From JACCTU01 sp963788055 (lineage in GTDB: Bacteria > Actinomycetota > Thermoleophilia > Gaiellales > Gaiellaceae): DNA of 64,000 bases. Shown in pieces: positions 35,201 to 43,726 of the stretch. The notes under the pieces are model-generated. The model was not told the DNA's origin. It saw only the letters and a list, made by a program, of their open reading frames with translations, and ran no database searches. Every line of letters starts with the position of its first letter. Positions within the stretch are counted from its first letter, which is position 1. The stretch spans positions 62,001 to 126,000 of the forward strand of contig CAWBFA010000001.1 of assembly GCA_963788055.1 (NCBI GenBank). The letters run 5' to 3'. The translations under genes were made by a program, and so were the position numbers.

Positions 35201-35556
35201 AGTCTCCGCTGTACTCATCGGGGTTCCTTCTCGCGGCCGACCGGCTTGATTTCCGCGACGCCGTTCGCCGCGCGCTCGACAACGATCGCCAGGAGCGCCG
35301 CCGAGAAATGTTCAAGGCGGCCGCCGCCGATCGACGGTTCGTCGAGGCCGCAGAGATCGCGACGAGCACAGACGACCTCGACGTTGCGACCGATCTACGC
35401 GTCGTCGCAGCCGAGGCGTTGCTCGAGGAGGGCCGGACCACGGAGGCCGCCGAGCAGTTCGAACTGGCGCTCGCGTACTATCGCTCCGTCAGAGCCACGC
35501 GAATGATCCGCGAGATCGAGGCGCAGCTCGCTCAGATCCGCTCGACGGTGGGCTGA
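32251..35556 (+). pseudogene. zinc ribbon - class III nucleotide cyclase - AAA ATPase - TPR regulator, multiply frameshifted
   Basis: About 1,101 codons after correcting six single-base shifts (near 32256, 32530, 32993, 34115, 34138, 34236; three gains and three losses, so total length is a multiple of three). Zinc ribbon: CPHC and CDAC-G. Cyclase domain: VSVLFADLVGST (first metal Asp), then VEKFIGDAVVA (second Asp), so catalytically plausible. ATPase: LVGVPGIGKSRLVFEL (Walker A), then VIVFEDLHWADDALLDF (Walker B). The C-terminal ~450 residues are TPR-like helical pairs (ALELLPEADSRRLAVFFAHA...). One loss is explicit: TACTA-GAA where TACTACGAA restores YYERALELL. Resembles actinobacterial cyclase/MalT-type signalling ATPases. 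Confidence 0.75.
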
Positions 35557-35609
35557 GGACAGCGCAAGCGTCGCGGGGCTCATGCCGCCGGAACAGCGCG
35601 CCCGCTCTC

Positions 35610-35890
35610 CGTTCGGCGGCTCTGCGCACACGGGCCCGAGCTACCGCAACGCTATGGATCGCCGAGAGTTTGATGGTGCAGGAGCGCGCCGAGGAGATCG
35701 TCGGCGTGTTCTTCAAGGCGATCGACTCGGGAGACTGGCGCGCAGCCGAGGCACTTCTGATGAGGGTGTACGGCAAGCCGCAGGAGAAGGTCGAGATCAC
35801 CCGCAGACCCTCGAGGACGTGGAGAAGATGACGCTCGCTGAGATCCAGCAGCTTCGCGCTGCAATGAAAATTGACGGAGCATCTTGGTGA
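35610..35890 (+). pseudogene. fragment of an unknown short gene, frameshifted
   Basis: In one frame MVQERAEEIVGVFFKAIDSG and RAAEALLMRVYGKPQEKVE; after a shift near 35803, QTLEDVEKMTLAEIQQLRAAM then stop. The two parts look like one continuous helical protein. I recall similar short proteins in integrated elements but cannot name the family. No clear start codon or ribosome-binding site. Confidence 0.4.
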
Positions 35891-36182
35891 GCCGAAGCGC
35901 GTACAGCACGTGACCCCCAACGACTGAAGCTGGGGCGGTGCGCCGCTTGACGCGCGCAACGGAGCCATCAGGTGCCGTGCACGCCTGCAGCGTTGTGGTC
36001 GGAGCCGTGGTCGGGATCAAGGCCCGAATCTGCGAACCGGATCCCGTCTACGTCCGCAATACGAAGCTCCAGTGCAGCGAGGTACCCCACCCCTCCAACG
36101 CAGCTAGGAGTTTGGGGCCCCATTCGCTCGGTGGGCGAAGCGGTCGAAGCTCCGCGCCGTGCGCGCTATCGTCGTCACGGCG

Positions 36183-37313
36183 ATGAAGCGCGTCGTGATC
36201 CTTGGTGCAGGTTTCGCGGGCCTGGAACTGGCGACGCGACTCTCCGAGTCCCTCGCGGGCGAGGTCCGCGTCACGCTTCTCGACCAGAACGAGTCATTTA
36301 GCTTCGGATTCTCGAAGCTGGACATCCTGTTCGGCCGGAAGTCGAGAGCGGACGTCCTGCTGCACTACCGCGACATCGCCAAAGAGGGAGTCGAGTTCCG
36401 ACAGGAGCGGGTGGTCTCGATCGACCCGGAGAAACGGCAGGTGGCGACGGACGCAGCCTCGTACGACGCCGACATCCTGGTCGTCGCGTTGGGGGCGGAT
36501 TACGACTTCGCAGCCACGCCCGGCTTCGAAGAGGGCGGCGTGGAGTACTACTCGGTCGCGGGAGCGGAGCGCATGCGCGACGTGCTCTCGAACTTCGACT
36601 CGGGGAAGATCTTGATCGGGATCCTCGGCCACCCCTTCAAGTGCCCGCCCGCGCCGTTCGAGGGCGCGCTCCTCCTTCACGATCACTTCGTCGAGCGCGG
36701 CGTCAGTGATTCGGTCGAGATTCGTATCGTCGGCCCGATGGCGGCTCCGGTTCCGATTACGAAAGAACTTTCCCAGAGCATCCTCGACGCCTTGACGGAG
36801 CGTGGCATCAAGTACGTGCCGAACCAGCATGTCGTGGAGCTCGACACACGCAACAACGAGGCGCGGTTTAAGACCGGCATCAGCATCTCCTACGACCTGT
36901 TCGTCGGGATTCCGGTGCACCGTGTGCCTCATGTGGTGGAGAGCTGCGGCCTCGCGGTCGACGGCTGGGTGCCGGTGGAGAAGAGCAACTTGGCGACCCG
37001 CTTCCCGGGCGTCTATGCCGTGGGAGACGTCACCGGTCTGCCAATGGCGAAGGCCGGTGTGTTCGCGGAGGCCGCCGCTCGTGTCGTGGCCGACGACATC
37101 GCCGCCCGCCTCCACGGCGACGTGCTCGAGCAGCCCTACGAAGGCGCGGGCAGCTGCTACATCGAGTTCGGCGGCGGAATGGTCGGAAAGGTCGAAGCCA
37201 ACTTCTTCGGCGGGCCAACGCCGACGGCGCAGCTCGTGGGGCCCTCACATGAGCTCGCAGCGGACAAGGTGGCGTTCGCATCGACACGGCGAGAGCGCTG
37301 GTTCAAGTCGTGA
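36183..37313 (+). CDS. FAD-dependent oxidoreductase, sulfide:quinone oxidoreductase-like
   Basis: 376 residues, ATG 36183, intact frame. VVILGAGFAGLELATRL is the N-terminal FAD-binding GxGxxG. LVVALGADYDF is the ATG-like motif, GHPFKCPPAPFEGALLLHD carries a Cys in the position of the SQR/flavocytochrome c redox Cys, and VYAVGDVTGLPMAKAGVFAE is the C-terminal FAD motif. Only this one conserved Cys is evident, so classical sulfide oxidation (which needs two or three) is uncertain; a quinone- or thiol-linked role is possible. It is monocistronic in the accessory region, yet undamaged, unlike its upstream neighbours. Confidence 0.78.
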   Translation: MKRVVILGAGFAGLELATRLSESLAGEVRVTLLDQNESFSFGFSKLDILFGRKSRADVLLHYRDIAKEGVEFRQERVVSIDPEKRQVATDAASYDADILVVALGADYDFAATPGFEEGGVEYYSVAGAERMRDVLSNFDSGKILIGILGHPFKCPPAPFEGALLLHDHFVERGVSDSVEIRIVGPMAAPVPITKELSQSILDALTERGIKYVPNQHVVELDTRNNEARFKTGISISYDLFVGIPVHRVPHVVESCGLAVDGWVPVEKSNLATRFPGVYAVGDVTGLPMAKAGVFAEAAARVVADDIAARLHGDVLEQPYEGAGSCYIEFGGGMVGKVEANFFGGPTPTAQLVGPSHELAADKVAFASTRRERWFKS

Positions 37314-37483
37314 TCGAGTCGAACCTCTACATCGGTTCCAGGGTGAGCGCAAGCCTAGGAGGCTGGCGCGCTCGCATGGTTGTCCTTTGCCTGGTTGTCG
37401 CTGCTGAGGCAGGGACGTGCCGCACCGTTGTCCCTGCCCTCGTAGCCGACTGAGCGGGTACTTGACAAGCAGAAGGTCGCTCC

Positions 37484-38113
37484 ATGAGCCCGCATCGCTC
37501 CACGGCTGAGCGCGGGTCATCAGCGGGTCAGCACCTGAGAGCCCTCGGAGGCCGTCTGCGGCTTCGTTGCGAAGGTCTGAATCGGAATCGAATCCGCTTG
37601 CATCCCGCAGTCGGAGTCCCGAATTGGACTCCCCAGAGGCACCCCTCCCCCTCAGCGGAGTGGCGAGCTCGGGATTCCTCGGCGGGCGGGGCCGTCGCAA
37701 AGCCGAAGCGTGAGCCCTCTAGCCGATACCGTCGGCTGGTGGACGACGAGTGGACCGTCGAGCGACATCTGCGCGACAAGCCGGAGCAGGTCGTCGTGCT
37801 TTACAGCCGGTTCATCCGACTCGCTGAGGCTTGTGGCCCGTTCAGCTACTCGGTGGCGAAGTCCGCGATCACGCTCAAGGGGAGCCGCCGAGGATTCGCC
37901 GGCGTAACGCCGAGACAGGCATCCCTGACCGGGTATCTCGACCTCCAGCGGCGCGTTGTCGATGCTCGTATCCAGCGGTCTAGCCCGTACACGAAGCGTC
38001 TGTTCGTGCATCGCTTCCGGGTCGCAGGTCCTGAGGAGCTCGATGACGAGTTCGCCGCGTGGCTGGGCGAGGCATACGCGGTCGGCCAAGGCGCCCATCT
38101 CCTTGAGCCTTGA
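37484..38113 (+). CDS. DUF5655-domain protein
   Basis: The conserved domain runs from about 37737 to 38098: WTVERHLRDKPEQVVVLYSR, GPFSYSVAKSAITLKGSRRG and LFVHRFRVAGPEELDDEFAA, then YAVGQGAHL at the C-terminus. ATG 37484 is the only ATG in frame, but the first ~75 residues are low-complexity, Arg/Pro-rich and unlike the family, so the real start may be an alternative codon near 37690. Function of DUF5655 is unknown; it often occurs alone or fused to DUF4287-like domains. Confidence 0.6.
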   Translation: MSPHRSTAERGSSAGQHLRALGGRLRLRCEGLNRNRIRLHPAVGVPNWTPQRHPSPSAEWRARDSSAGGAVAKPKREPSSRYRRLVDDEWTVERHLRDKPEQVVVLYSRFIRLAEACGPFSYSVAKSAITLKGSRRGFAGVTPRQASLTGYLDLQRRVVDARIQRSSPYTKRLFVHRFRVAGPEELDDEFAAWLGEAYAVGQGAHLLEP

Positions 38114-38130
38114 CAACTCCCGCCTGCTCA

Positions 38131-38150
38131 AGGGCGGGCGGGTCCGCCCT
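38131..38150. terminator. hairpin between convergent genes
   Basis: AGGGCGG/CCGCCCT stem of 7 bp with a 6-nt loop, 17 nt after the DUF5655 stop. Confidence 0.5.
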
Positions 38151-38246
38151 CGCTGGGTGGACCCTCTTTTCGAGTGAAAGGTGGCTCGTGATGGTGCCCC
38201 CTCCTCCGTGCCCACCTTCTACCGTTGATGTATGGCGCCGTTCGCG

Positions 38247-39257
38247 CTACGGCGAGCAGCGCCGGACGAGCCTCGCCAGCGGCGTCTGCCCGCACGGCGG
38301 GAGCCGCCCGCCCGCGCGCGCTGCTGCCGCGGCGACCCGGATGGCCTCGTACGCGAGCCCCGGCGCCTCGATCGCGATGATGTGCCCGTACTGCGGCGCC
38401 TCTGCGCCGAGGACACTGGTGCCGCGGCGACGCAGATCGGGTATCGCACCGGGCATCGTCGTCGTGAGCACCACGACCGGTCGCGTTCCGAAGCTCAGCG
38501 CGGTCAGGCCCGCCGCGTCAGCGCGGGCGTCCCACCCCTCTACCCCCAGTCGCGTCATCAACTCTGCGGAATCCGGTCCAACGGCGTCGAGGAACACGAG
38601 CCCTGCGACCTGATCTGGGTACCGCAACGCGAATGTCGAGACCAGCAATCCTCCGAACGATGCGCCGACAAGGACATATGGCGCGGGCTCTTGCGCGCGC
38701 GTGAGCAACGTCTGGAGCTCGCGCGCGAACGTCTCCGAGGTCGTCGGGACGGTCGGCGGCCGCGGATCGCTGGCGCTCGGGGACGGGATGACATTCCCGG
38801 GGCGGTCGTACGAACAGACACGGTACTCCGCGCTTAGCGCGTACTGAACCTTTCGGTAGAAGAGCCGGGTCGCGAACGCGCCCGGTTCGATCACGACCGT
38901 CGGCGAGCCGGTGCCGACGCACTCGAGGTGCAGCCGGTACCCACCGACGTCGATCAACTGACCGCCTGGCGCGGGCGGTTCCGCCAGCGTCGGCGGCTGC
39001 GCAGGCTGAGGCGCAGGAGCGGGGAACCGCGTCAGTCGGCCCGAGTGGCAGTGGAAGCGGTAGTGGTGATACGCGCGGTCGTTGCGCTTCGTGCAGCGGG
39101 CGCCCGGCTTGAGGCAGACGTGCTTGCCCGCGATCGTCGCGGACGCTGTTCCGGCCTTGCAGTGCTTCGCGGTCGCCGCCGGTGCTCGCACGACCACGAC
39201 TCCCGCCGTCAAGAGAAGGAGAACTCCAGCGACCCCCGCGAGCCGCATCGTTCGCAT
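38247..39257 (-). CDS. secreted alpha/beta hydrolase with Cys-rich N-terminal domain (copy A)
   Basis: 336 residues, ATG 39257. Signal peptide LAGVAGVLLLLTAGVVVVRA. A short Cys/His-rich module follows (GKHVCLKPGARCTKRNDRAY, then FHCHSGRLTRF), then a Pro-rich linker. The hydrolase domain: VGASFGGLL is the nucleophile elbow (G-x-S-x-G), preceded by YRVCSYDRPG; VGPDSAEL holds a likely acid residue, and the catalytic His is probably in EAPQYGHIIAIEAPG. A close paralogue is encoded in opposite orientation at 45034-46047. Substrate unknown. Confidence 0.8.
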   Translation of the reverse strand: MRTMRLAGVAGVLLLLTAGVVVVRAPAATAKHCKAGTASATIAGKHVCLKPGARCTKRNDRAYHHYRFHCHSGRLTRFPAPAPQPAQPPTLAEPPAPGGQLIDVGGYRLHLECVGTGSPTVVIEPGAFATRLFYRKVQYALSAEYRVCSYDRPGNVIPSPSASDPRPPTVPTTSETFARELQTLLTRAQEPAPYVLVGASFGGLLVSTFALRYPDQVAGLVFLDAVGPDSAELMTRLGVEGWDARADAAGLTALSFGTRPVVVLTTTMPGAIPDLRRRGTSVLGAEAPQYGHIIAIEAPGLAYEAIRVAAAAARAGGRLPPCGQTPLARLVRRCSP

Positions 39258-39893
39258 CGAAACCGAGACGACCTTAATGCGCCGCGGCTGAGTTTCATAG
39301 CCCTCCGACCGAGACCCCGGTGCCGTCCGAGTTCGAGGACGCGGACGCGTACGCCGACAGCACGCTCACGCACGCCGCGTCGAGCTCGCATCATTGCGCG
39401 TTTGCTATGCCGGTGCGGAGTCGGTGTCTGTGTTCAGCGTTGGACCCGTTTTGGACCCACCGGGCCGATTCAGGCGGTCGGAACGGGTCGGAATGTGTCG
39501 GTCTATGGCGCCTCACCGAGTGTGCGAAGGCCCTGCATAAGCGCCTTTTTGACGGCTCGTGACGCGTCCGGCGGAACCTGTCGGAACAGCCCCGTTCGGG
39601 TTCGAATCCCGTATGGGCCTTTCGTACCAACGGCTGTAAACCGGGACCCATGCGGCAAGCTACGAGTGGTCGCTCAGATGGTCCCGCGTCGCCGGCCTGG
39701 CTTCGCCAGGGGACGGCGGCGCGGCCCCGCGAGTGGCCAGCTCAGGCTTCGCGGCGAGAACCTCTCGGAAAACCGAACTCCACGATGGCGATCGCCCGTT
39801 TCGGGTGATGCGAACCGCCTTCGGTTATCGAAACAGTCTCAGAGCATCTTGCGTGGCCGCCGGCCTGCGTTCTGTCCGAAGGGATCAAATCGG
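39258..39893. other. intergenic before the sulfatase; contains a tRNA-derived repeat
   Basis: About 640 bp. Only the 25-bp tRNA 3'-end repeat at 39597-39621 is recognised. A doublet of GGACCC at 39440-39458 recalls DNA near integrase gene ends, but no integrase frame can be supported. Confidence 0.4.
39597..39621 (+). repeat. 25-bp direct repeat, tRNA 3' end (T arm and acceptor strand), left copy
   Basis: Starts CGGGTTCGAATCCCG and continues to GGGCCTT; identical to 42502-42526. The T stem-loop is recognisable but no tRNA body lies upstream in either copy. Confidence 0.75.
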
Positions 39894-42236
39894 ATGAGCA
39901 AGCAATTCCGTGGGACGATCGCCCTGGACGATCGGGACTCGACCCCGGACTGGGAGCCATACCTCCAGCCCGTTGCCCCTGAGGGAGCACCGAGTGTGCT
40001 GTACATCGTGCTCGACGACACAGGCTTCTCGGCGATGGAGCCCTGGGGTGGCCTGATCGAGACGCCGAACATCAACCGGCTGGCTTCAAGCGGGCTGACG
40101 TACACGAACTGGCATACGACTGCGCTCTGCTCGCCGACCCGCTCTTCGCTTCTGAACGGACGAAACCACACGACCAACGGAATGGCTTGCATCGCCGAGG
40201 CCACCACCGGCTACCCGAACTCGAACGGTCACATCCCATTCGAGTGCGCGACGATCGCGGAGGTCCTCGGGGAGCGTGGGTGGAACACGTACATGCTCGG
40301 GAAATGGCACCTCGTGGCAGCCGACGAGATGAACATGGCCTCGACAAAGCGCAACTGGCCGATCGGGCGCGGGTTCGAGCGCTACTACGGCTTCCTCGGC
40401 GGCGAGACCAACCAGTGGTATCCGGACCTGATCTACGACAACCACCCGGTCGAACAGCCTGCGATGCCGGAGGACGGCTACCACCTCACCACTGACCTGA
40501 CCGACAAGGCGATGGAGTTCATCAAGGACGCACTGGTGATCGCGCCTGACAAGCCGTTCTTCATGTACTTCTGCCCCGGCGCAACGCACGCGCCGCATCA
40601 CGCTCCCAAGGAGTGGATCGAGAAGTACAAGGGCAAGTTCGACATGGGCTACGAGGCCTACCGCGAGGTCGTGTTCGAGCGGCAGAAGAACCTTGGGATC
40701 TTTCCCGGCGACGCGGAACTCACGCCGCTCAATCCCTACGTCGAGGAGAAAAGCGTCGACGGCACGCCCTGGAACCAGGTCGACGTCGTCAGGCCGTGGG
40801 ACTCGCTCTCCGACGAAGAGAAGCAGCTGTTTTCTCGCATGGCTGAGGTCTACGCCGGTTTCCTTTCCCACACCGACCACGAGATCGGGCGGCTACTCGA
40901 CTTCTTGGAGGAGTCCGGTAAGCGTGAGAACACGATCATCGTCCTCGTCTCCGACAACGGCGCGAGTGGAGAAGGTGGCCCGAACGGGTCGGTCAACGAG
41001 AACAAGTTCTTCAACGGGATCCCCGACTCGATCGAGGAAAACCTGAAGTACCTCGACGAGCTCGGCTCGACGTCGACTTACAACCACTACCCGGTCGGTT
41101 GGGCATGGGCGTTCAACACGCCGTTCAAGATGTGGAAGCGCTACAACTTCGAGGGCGGCGTCGCCGACCCCATGGTCGTCTCCTGGCCGAACGGCATCGA
41201 GGCACGCGGCGAGATCCGGCACCAGTTCCTGCACGCGACCGACGTTGTGCCGACGATGTACGACTTGCTGGGCATCGACATGCCCGAGGTCGTGAAGGGC
41301 TATCCGCAAATCCCACTCGAAGGTGTGAGCTTCAAGACGACCTTCGAGAGCGATGACGTGCCGACGCCGAAGGAGAGCGGATTCTTCTCGATGCTGGGGT
41401 CACGCGCCGTCTGGCACAAGGGCTGGAAGGCCGTGAGCGTGCACCCGACGATCGCCGGTTGGGGTCACTTCGACCAGGACCGCTGGGAGCTCTACGACAC
41501 GGAGAAGGACCCGACGGAGAGTCACGATCTTGCGAGCGAGAACCCCGTGAAGCTCCAGGCGATGATCAACCACTGGTTCCACCTGGCGGGTATGTACAAC
41601 GGCTTTCCACTCCTCGACCGCACCGCGGTGGAGGTCCTCAGCGATCCGACGCGCCCCCAGATGGCGCCCGCCCGCGACCGATACGTCTACTACCCCGGCA
41701 CGGCCGAAGTGCCTGAGACGGCGGCCGTGAACATTCGCAACCGCAGCTACTCGATCGCGGTCGAGATAGACATCGAGTCGGAGGATGCCGCAGGTGTGCT
41801 CTTCTCCCACGGCGCCCGTTTCGGCGGACACTCGCTCTACGTCAAGGATGGCAAGCTCAAGTACGTCTACAACTTCGTCGGCAGCAACGAGCAACTCGTC
41901 GAGTCCACCGAGACGATCCCAACCGGGAGGACGATTCTCGGAGCCTCTTTCGTACGCGAAGATGGCACGATGCCTGTAGCCGGCACGCTCTCACTCTTCA
42001 TCGACGACGAGAAGGTCGGAGAAGGTCAGATTATGACCCAGCCCGGCAACTTCTCACTCGTCGGTGAAGGTCTGAACGTCGGCAAGGACCCTGGGGAGCC
42101 CGTGACCGACGACTACTCGGGGACGAGTCCCTACGCCTTCACGGGCGGGACGATCAAGGAAGCGATGGTCGACGTCTCCGGCGACCACTACGTCGACTTC
42201 GAACTCGAAGCGCTCGCCATGATGAAACGCGAGTAG
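39894..42236 (+). CDS. type I sulfatase, long (AtsA/AtsD-like) form
   Basis: 780 residues, ATG 39894. VLYIVLDDTGFSAMEPWGG provides the metal-binding Asp pair. CSPTRSSLLNGR is the sulfatase signature whose Cys is converted to formylglycine. GKWHLV carries the Lys/His pair and VSDNGASGEGG the third and fourth metal ligands. The C-terminal ~200 residues form an extra beta domain (GTLSLFIDDEKVGEG...), as in the ~780-residue mycobacterial AtsA type. It would hydrolyse sulfate esters; no signal peptide is seen. No formylglycine-generating enzyme is in the window. The gene looks less GC-rich than its neighbours and sits between tRNA-derived repeats, suggesting acquisition. Confidence 0.9.
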   Translation: MSKQFRGTIALDDRDSTPDWEPYLQPVAPEGAPSVLYIVLDDTGFSAMEPWGGLIETPNINRLASSGLTYTNWHTTALCSPTRSSLLNGRNHTTNGMACIAEATTGYPNSNGHIPFECATIAEVLGERGWNTYMLGKWHLVAADEMNMASTKRNWPIGRGFERYYGFLGGETNQWYPDLIYDNHPVEQPAMPEDGYHLTTDLTDKAMEFIKDALVIAPDKPFFMYFCPGATHAPHHAPKEWIEKYKGKFDMGYEAYREVVFERQKNLGIFPGDAELTPLNPYVEEKSVDGTPWNQVDVVRPWDSLSDEEKQLFSRMAEVYAGFLSHTDHEIGRLLDFLEESGKRENTIIVLVSDNGASGEGGPNGSVNENKFFNGIPDSIEENLKYLDELGSTSTYNHYPVGWAWAFNTPFKMWKRYNFEGGVADPMVVSWPNGIEARGEIRHQFLHATDVVPTMYDLLGIDMPEVVKGYPQIPLEGVSFKTTFESDDVPTPKESGFFSMLGSRAVWHKGWKAVSVHPTIAGWGHFDQDRWELYDTEKDPTESHDLASENPVKLQAMINHWFHLAGMYNGFPLLDRTAVEVLSDPTRPQMAPARDRYVYYPGTAEVPETAAVNIRNRSYSIAVEIDIESEDAAGVLFSHGARFGGHSLYVKDGKLKYVYNFVGSNEQLVESTETIPTGRTILGASFVREDGTMPVAGTLSLFIDDEKVGEGQIMTQPGNFSLVGEGLNVGKDPGEPVTDDYSGTSPYAFTGGTIKEAMVDVSGDHYVDFELEALAMMKRE

Positions 42237-42607
42237 CCCTGTCATCTGCCAGCGCGCGCGTCGAGTGCAGCCGCGACCTCTCGCAGGACAATCGCCGCGA
42301 CCGTGACCGCTGTAGCCGCCGCCGATGCTCCGCGCCCGATTCCAGCGCAGCCCGCTCGGCATGTGAAGCCGCCAGGACCTCGTAATCGCATGCCTTGCCG
42401 ATGAGAAGGTCAGGCGCGTCCATCCCGCGCGTTCCGATTCTGCGCCCGCAGCTCTTCGAGTTTCTGGCGAAGCGGCTCGGGAACCGCGTCCACGTCTGAC
42501 ACGGGTTCGAATCCCGTATGGGCCTTAGAGGCGCGCCTGGCTGCGCAGGTTCCGCATGGTTAGGCGGGTCAGGCGTGCCAGGTGTGTCGTCCGTGAGCAA
42601 GCGGTGT
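42237..42607. other. intergenic after the sulfatase; contains the right tRNA-derived repeat
   Basis: About 370 bp with no supported gene besides the repeat at 42502-42526. Confidence 0.4.
42502..42526 (+). repeat. 25-bp direct repeat, tRNA 3' end, right copy
   Basis: Identical to 39597-39621. Here the base before it is A, giving a perfect 5-bp T stem ACGGG/CCCGT, so this copy preserves slightly more of the tRNA. No D or anticodon arm upstream. Confidence 0.75.
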
Positions 42608-43210
42608 TCACTCGGTGCTCACTCCGGAGCCGCGTCGTCTTCCGCGACGCGGGCTGCCGCGCTCGAGCGTCGGCTTCTCTGGGATCGCGACGTCCGGATA
42701 CATGCTGTGGAACATGCCCCCCAGCGTGTGGTCCTTCTGCCGCAAGTAGCCACGCCGAGAGATTCGCTTCGTCTTCCAATCGTCCCTCCGTTGGTAGATG
42801 TTGTCGTCGAGATCTCGCCACCCCCAAACGAGATAGACGTCCTCGTCTCTACCACCAAAATACGGCAACTCGATCGTGACTTTGTCCCCGGCCGCAAGAT
42901 GCCCGTCTCCGACCGTACCGCCGGCCTTCCAGCCGGGACCGACGGCGAAGTACACAACCTGTACGGCCAGGGCCGGCCCTGCGTTTGCAAAGCTCAAGCT
43001 GAGTCTGCCTGTGTTTATGCCGTACAGCACTCCGCCGGAGACGAACGGGACTCGAGCACCACGGATGGCCGACAGCGACGCGCGGGCTGACAGCCAGGCC
43101 GCCGTCGCCGCCGCCGCGGTAAACACCGTCGAGACCACCAAGGCCCACTCTGTCGTGTCCCATTCGGGAAGCCAGTCCCACATCGGTAGAACCCTTTTAC
43201 CAACCCACAA
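42608..43210 (-). CDS. single-pass membrane protein, unknown function
   Basis: 200 residues; start at 43210 or the Met near 43183 (MWDWLPEWDTTEWALVVST). One N-terminal transmembrane helix (ALVVSTVFTAAAATAAWLSA) is followed by a soluble beta-rich domain (FVSGGVLYGINTGRLSLSFA, NAGPALAVQVVYFAVGPGW), then YLVWGWRDLDDNIYQRRDDW. The tail is Arg-rich. The NTG..L...NAGPA pattern resembles small proteins of unknown function in mobile DNA (recollection only). Just outside the sulfatase repeat. Confidence 0.6.
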   Translation of the reverse strand: MWVGKRVLPMWDWLPEWDTTEWALVVSTVFTAAAATAAWLSARASLSAIRGARVPFVSGGVLYGINTGRLSLSFANAGPALAVQVVYFAVGPGWKAGGTVGDGHLAAGDKVTIELPYFGGRDEDVYLVWGWRDLDDNIYQRRDDWKTKRISRRGYLRQKDHTLGGMFHSMYPDVAIPEKPTLERGSPRRGRRRGSGVSTE

Positions 43211-43726
43211 GCGTCCGCCGACGTCCGCTGATGCAGCCTTCCCCGGCCGGCGCCAACCGACAGGAAGGGCTCGACCAGTGGTTGGACAGCCGCAAGACGT
43301 CGCCGAGTTCCCGATGCCGCGAAAACGCGGGTGGTGCGACGCGTAATCGATCTGACCGTTCGAAAGTTCACCGAGGCACAGAACGTGCAGACGTGGCCGA
43401 TTTCACGTGTCACCAGTTTCGCCCGAAGAAGTCGGCGCTTCGCGCCTCAACTTCTTCGGGCTTTTCAATCTCCGAGGTCGTCTGTTAGACAACCGGCACC
43501 GCCTGGCGGGTAGTCGCGGCCCGCTCGGCTGCACCATTCACCGACGCCAGGAAGGGGAGCCGCCCAGGCCTTGCCCAGTCACGAAGCGCGCTCAGGATCC
43601 AAGCGGCGAGATGGAAACCGTGCCGGCCAGATTCGGCGTAGTAGCTGGCAGAGCGTGCTTCCCCCGACGGAAGCAACCACTGACGAACCCGGTGGGCCGC
43701 TTCCAGAAGCAACAGAGGAGCCAACA
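43211..43726. other. intergenic with a long hairpin
   Basis: About 515 bp. The only clear structure is the nested hairpin at 43421-43465. Short frames here have no family or start support. Confidence 0.4.
43421..43465 (+). terminator. long nested hairpin followed by TTTT
   Basis: Outer stem GCCCGAAGAAGT/ACTTCTTCGGGC (12 bp), inner stem GGCGC/GCGCC with a TTC loop, then TTTT. It looks like a rho-independent terminator, but no gene is recognised immediately upstream on that strand. Confidence 0.65.

Noticed and set aside
42460..42526. Possible complete tRNA ending at 42526
   Set aside because: The 50 nt upstream contain no matching acceptor strand, D arm or anticodon stem.
43231..43488. 85-codon plus-strand frame
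   Set aside because: Ser/Arg-rich, spans the nested hairpin, no start context.
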